From Polyodon spathula (lineage: Eukaryota > Chordata > Actinopteri > Acipenseriformes > Polyodontidae), in contig NC_054540.1 in NCBI RefSeq assembly GCF_017654505.1, positions 42,842,054 through 42,906,053 of the forward strand: 64,000 nt of DNA. The letters run 5' to 3'. Position 1 is the stretch's first letter. Each line of letters opens with the position of its first letter. Below, piece by piece: positions 62,558 to 64,000 of the stretch. The translations under genes were made by a program, and so were the position numbers. The notes beneath the pieces were generated by a model that saw only the letters and a program-made list of their open reading frames with translations, had not been told where the DNA came from and did not search any database.

Positions 62558-64000
62558 TACCATTATACACTTCTGTAAGAATTATTATATAAACAGAGTT
62601 ATTGTTTTGAGATTCAACTTGTATTATGGAGCACCCCTAAATCCCTTGTTTAGAAAGATACAGGGTATTAATGCTTATTAATATTAATTTACCTAGCAAC
62701 ACACTGAACAGCTCACGTGTCACTACCAGCAATACATACAACACAGTGCTGGGATCTACAATCTCTGAACGCATTTTCTCAATAATAAGCGAACTCTGGC
62801 TACTCACCTGGCTGTTAGCGATATCCAACCCTGGCTCTGCTTCTCTCTCTCTCACACACAGACACGCACACATGCACATGCGCCGGCGAATTTTAGCTTC
62901 TTTAGCCCAGTTGACTTTGGTTTTGCAGCAGCCCTGAGGTGTATAAATTGAAACTTTTTATACTTGATGCCCCGCTTGAACACAGCTATTTGCTGATTAG
63001 ATTCCACACCTGGTAATCACACACAACAAGCAGGCTCTGCCAGGAGTGTCAGGTACTTGATTACAATAAATACACTGTATTTACAATATACATTTAGACA
63101 GAAAAACCCTCTTCATGCACAGGGCTCCTGACCTGCCACAGTGCTATAACATTACTGATGGGCCATGTACACAGCAGCGAAATGCATAGGTTTACAAAAG
63201 AAAAACATAACTTGTAAGCACAACTCAGTTTCGCTTTCCTGTAACCATTTTGCATTAGACCTGAACACGTGGGTAATTTACACAGTAGCTTGACCATGGT
63301 GGATAAACGGTTAGGGTGTATATGGGACAGGCGGATTCACGACTGTATCATATTTGTGGCAAAATGTGTGAGGTGGTGTAGGTGCCATAATTATATATGT
63401 ATTTACATATATTTTTGTTTTTGACTGTTTTTTGTTCAGCGGGATGAACACGGTACACCAATTTTTACAAATAGGGATTCTCTGCAAATCTCCCAGCCTT
63501 TGGGGGGTATACGGTACTCCTCTGCCTAAAATTCTTTGTTCACCGGGATGAACACATTGCATAGATTTATAATTGCATTAAGTTTTTTTTAGCAGGTGTC
63601 ACCATAATGCTCTGAATGATGAGGCTGTGCTCCAACTATTTTTCTCATACTTTTTTATTTTCCTTCAACCATTGTTTGGGTTCAGCGTTTTGGAAATATA
63701 CAAGGTTTTGTATTATAACAAAGGTGGTTATTTAATAGAAGATTGTCCGGACTGAATACTTTGAGACAAACATTTCTAATCTATTAGGATGCCATTTGTA
63801 CTAGACAGTATCATCAAGAACAAGCTTCCCTAATGACAAGCAAACCCATTAAAACACTGCTTATTATGATAGTCAGGCTGGCTGCATTTAAAAAAAAAGC
63901 CAGTCTCTATCCCTTGCTTAACAGTACCATTCACATGCAGTAGATGCATTTTAAATTATCAATGTGTATCTAGTGGGAAAGTCATATTCACTTTTCTTGA
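62558..64000. other. No recognised gene; short repeated palindromic motif at 63433 and 63536
   Basis: About 1.4 kb of mixed sequence with a CACACA/GCACACATGC stretch near 62853-62880. TTGTTCA.CGGGATGAACA occurs twice about 103 bp apart (63433-63452, 63536-63555) and is an imperfect palindrome. No other signal was recognised. Confidence 0.5.

Overview
The window looks like repeat-dense intergenic DNA from a vertebrate, most likely a non-teleost ray-finned fish such as a sturgeon or paddlefish. That assignment is an inference from memory: the CR1-like LINE, with its (TTCTTATG)n tail, resembles repeats I associate with sturgeon genomes. The MIR-type CORE-SINE, Gmr1-like Gypsy, DIRS and Tc1 elements agree with a fish but do not prove it. 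I found no convincing host protein-coding exon, rRNA gene, tRNA gene or CRISPR array. Almost every real open frame belongs to a transposable element.

Layout. 1-3432: degraded CR1-like LINE (copy A) broken by two LTRs. 3433-13914: Gmr1-like LTR retrotransposon 1 (minus strand), carrying a CACTA-type deletion derivative, a solo-LTR-like insert and a nearly perfect CR1-like LINE (copy B, 9508-13540). 13919-26450: small Tc1 and Tigger-like remnants, a solo LTR at 15286-15939, an 18-bp minisatellite at 17850-18990 with two satellite outposts, and a dispersed repeat split by an LTR insertion. 26680-36488: complete-ended Gmr1-like element 2 (minus) with two LTRs and a 5-bp duplication, split by CR1-like LINE copy C (27714-32229). 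36943-42962: DIRS-type tyrosine-recombinase retrotransposon (plus) with inverted termini and an internal complementary region. 43244-50541: CACTA fragment, LTRs, a Tc1 copy and Gmr1-like element 3. 50600-55030: decayed element with a tandemly duplicated tyrosine-recombinase domain. 56288-59691: solo LTR containing a 2.45-kb CACTA-type transposon with a spliced transposase and a CORE-SINE. 60252-62557: LTR containing a Tc1 copy flanked by TA microsatellite.

How the parts work together. The LINE is the youngest system. Copies B and C are almost identical, ORF1 is intact in both and ORF2 is intact in copy B. In every copy ORF1 ends on a U UUA AAC heptamer directly before its stop codon. ORF2 lies in the -1 frame and has no AUG for its first 165 codons, so ORF2 is probably made by programmed -1 frameshifting. 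The Gmr1-like elements encode gag (SCAN-like), protease, integrase, then reverse transcriptase/RNase H, with integrase before RT. All three copies have lost the RT catalytic site through different lesions. Target-site duplications read from the sequence order the nesting events.

Limits: boundaries are read by eye from paralogous copies within the window. Family names rest on recalled motifs, not database searches.
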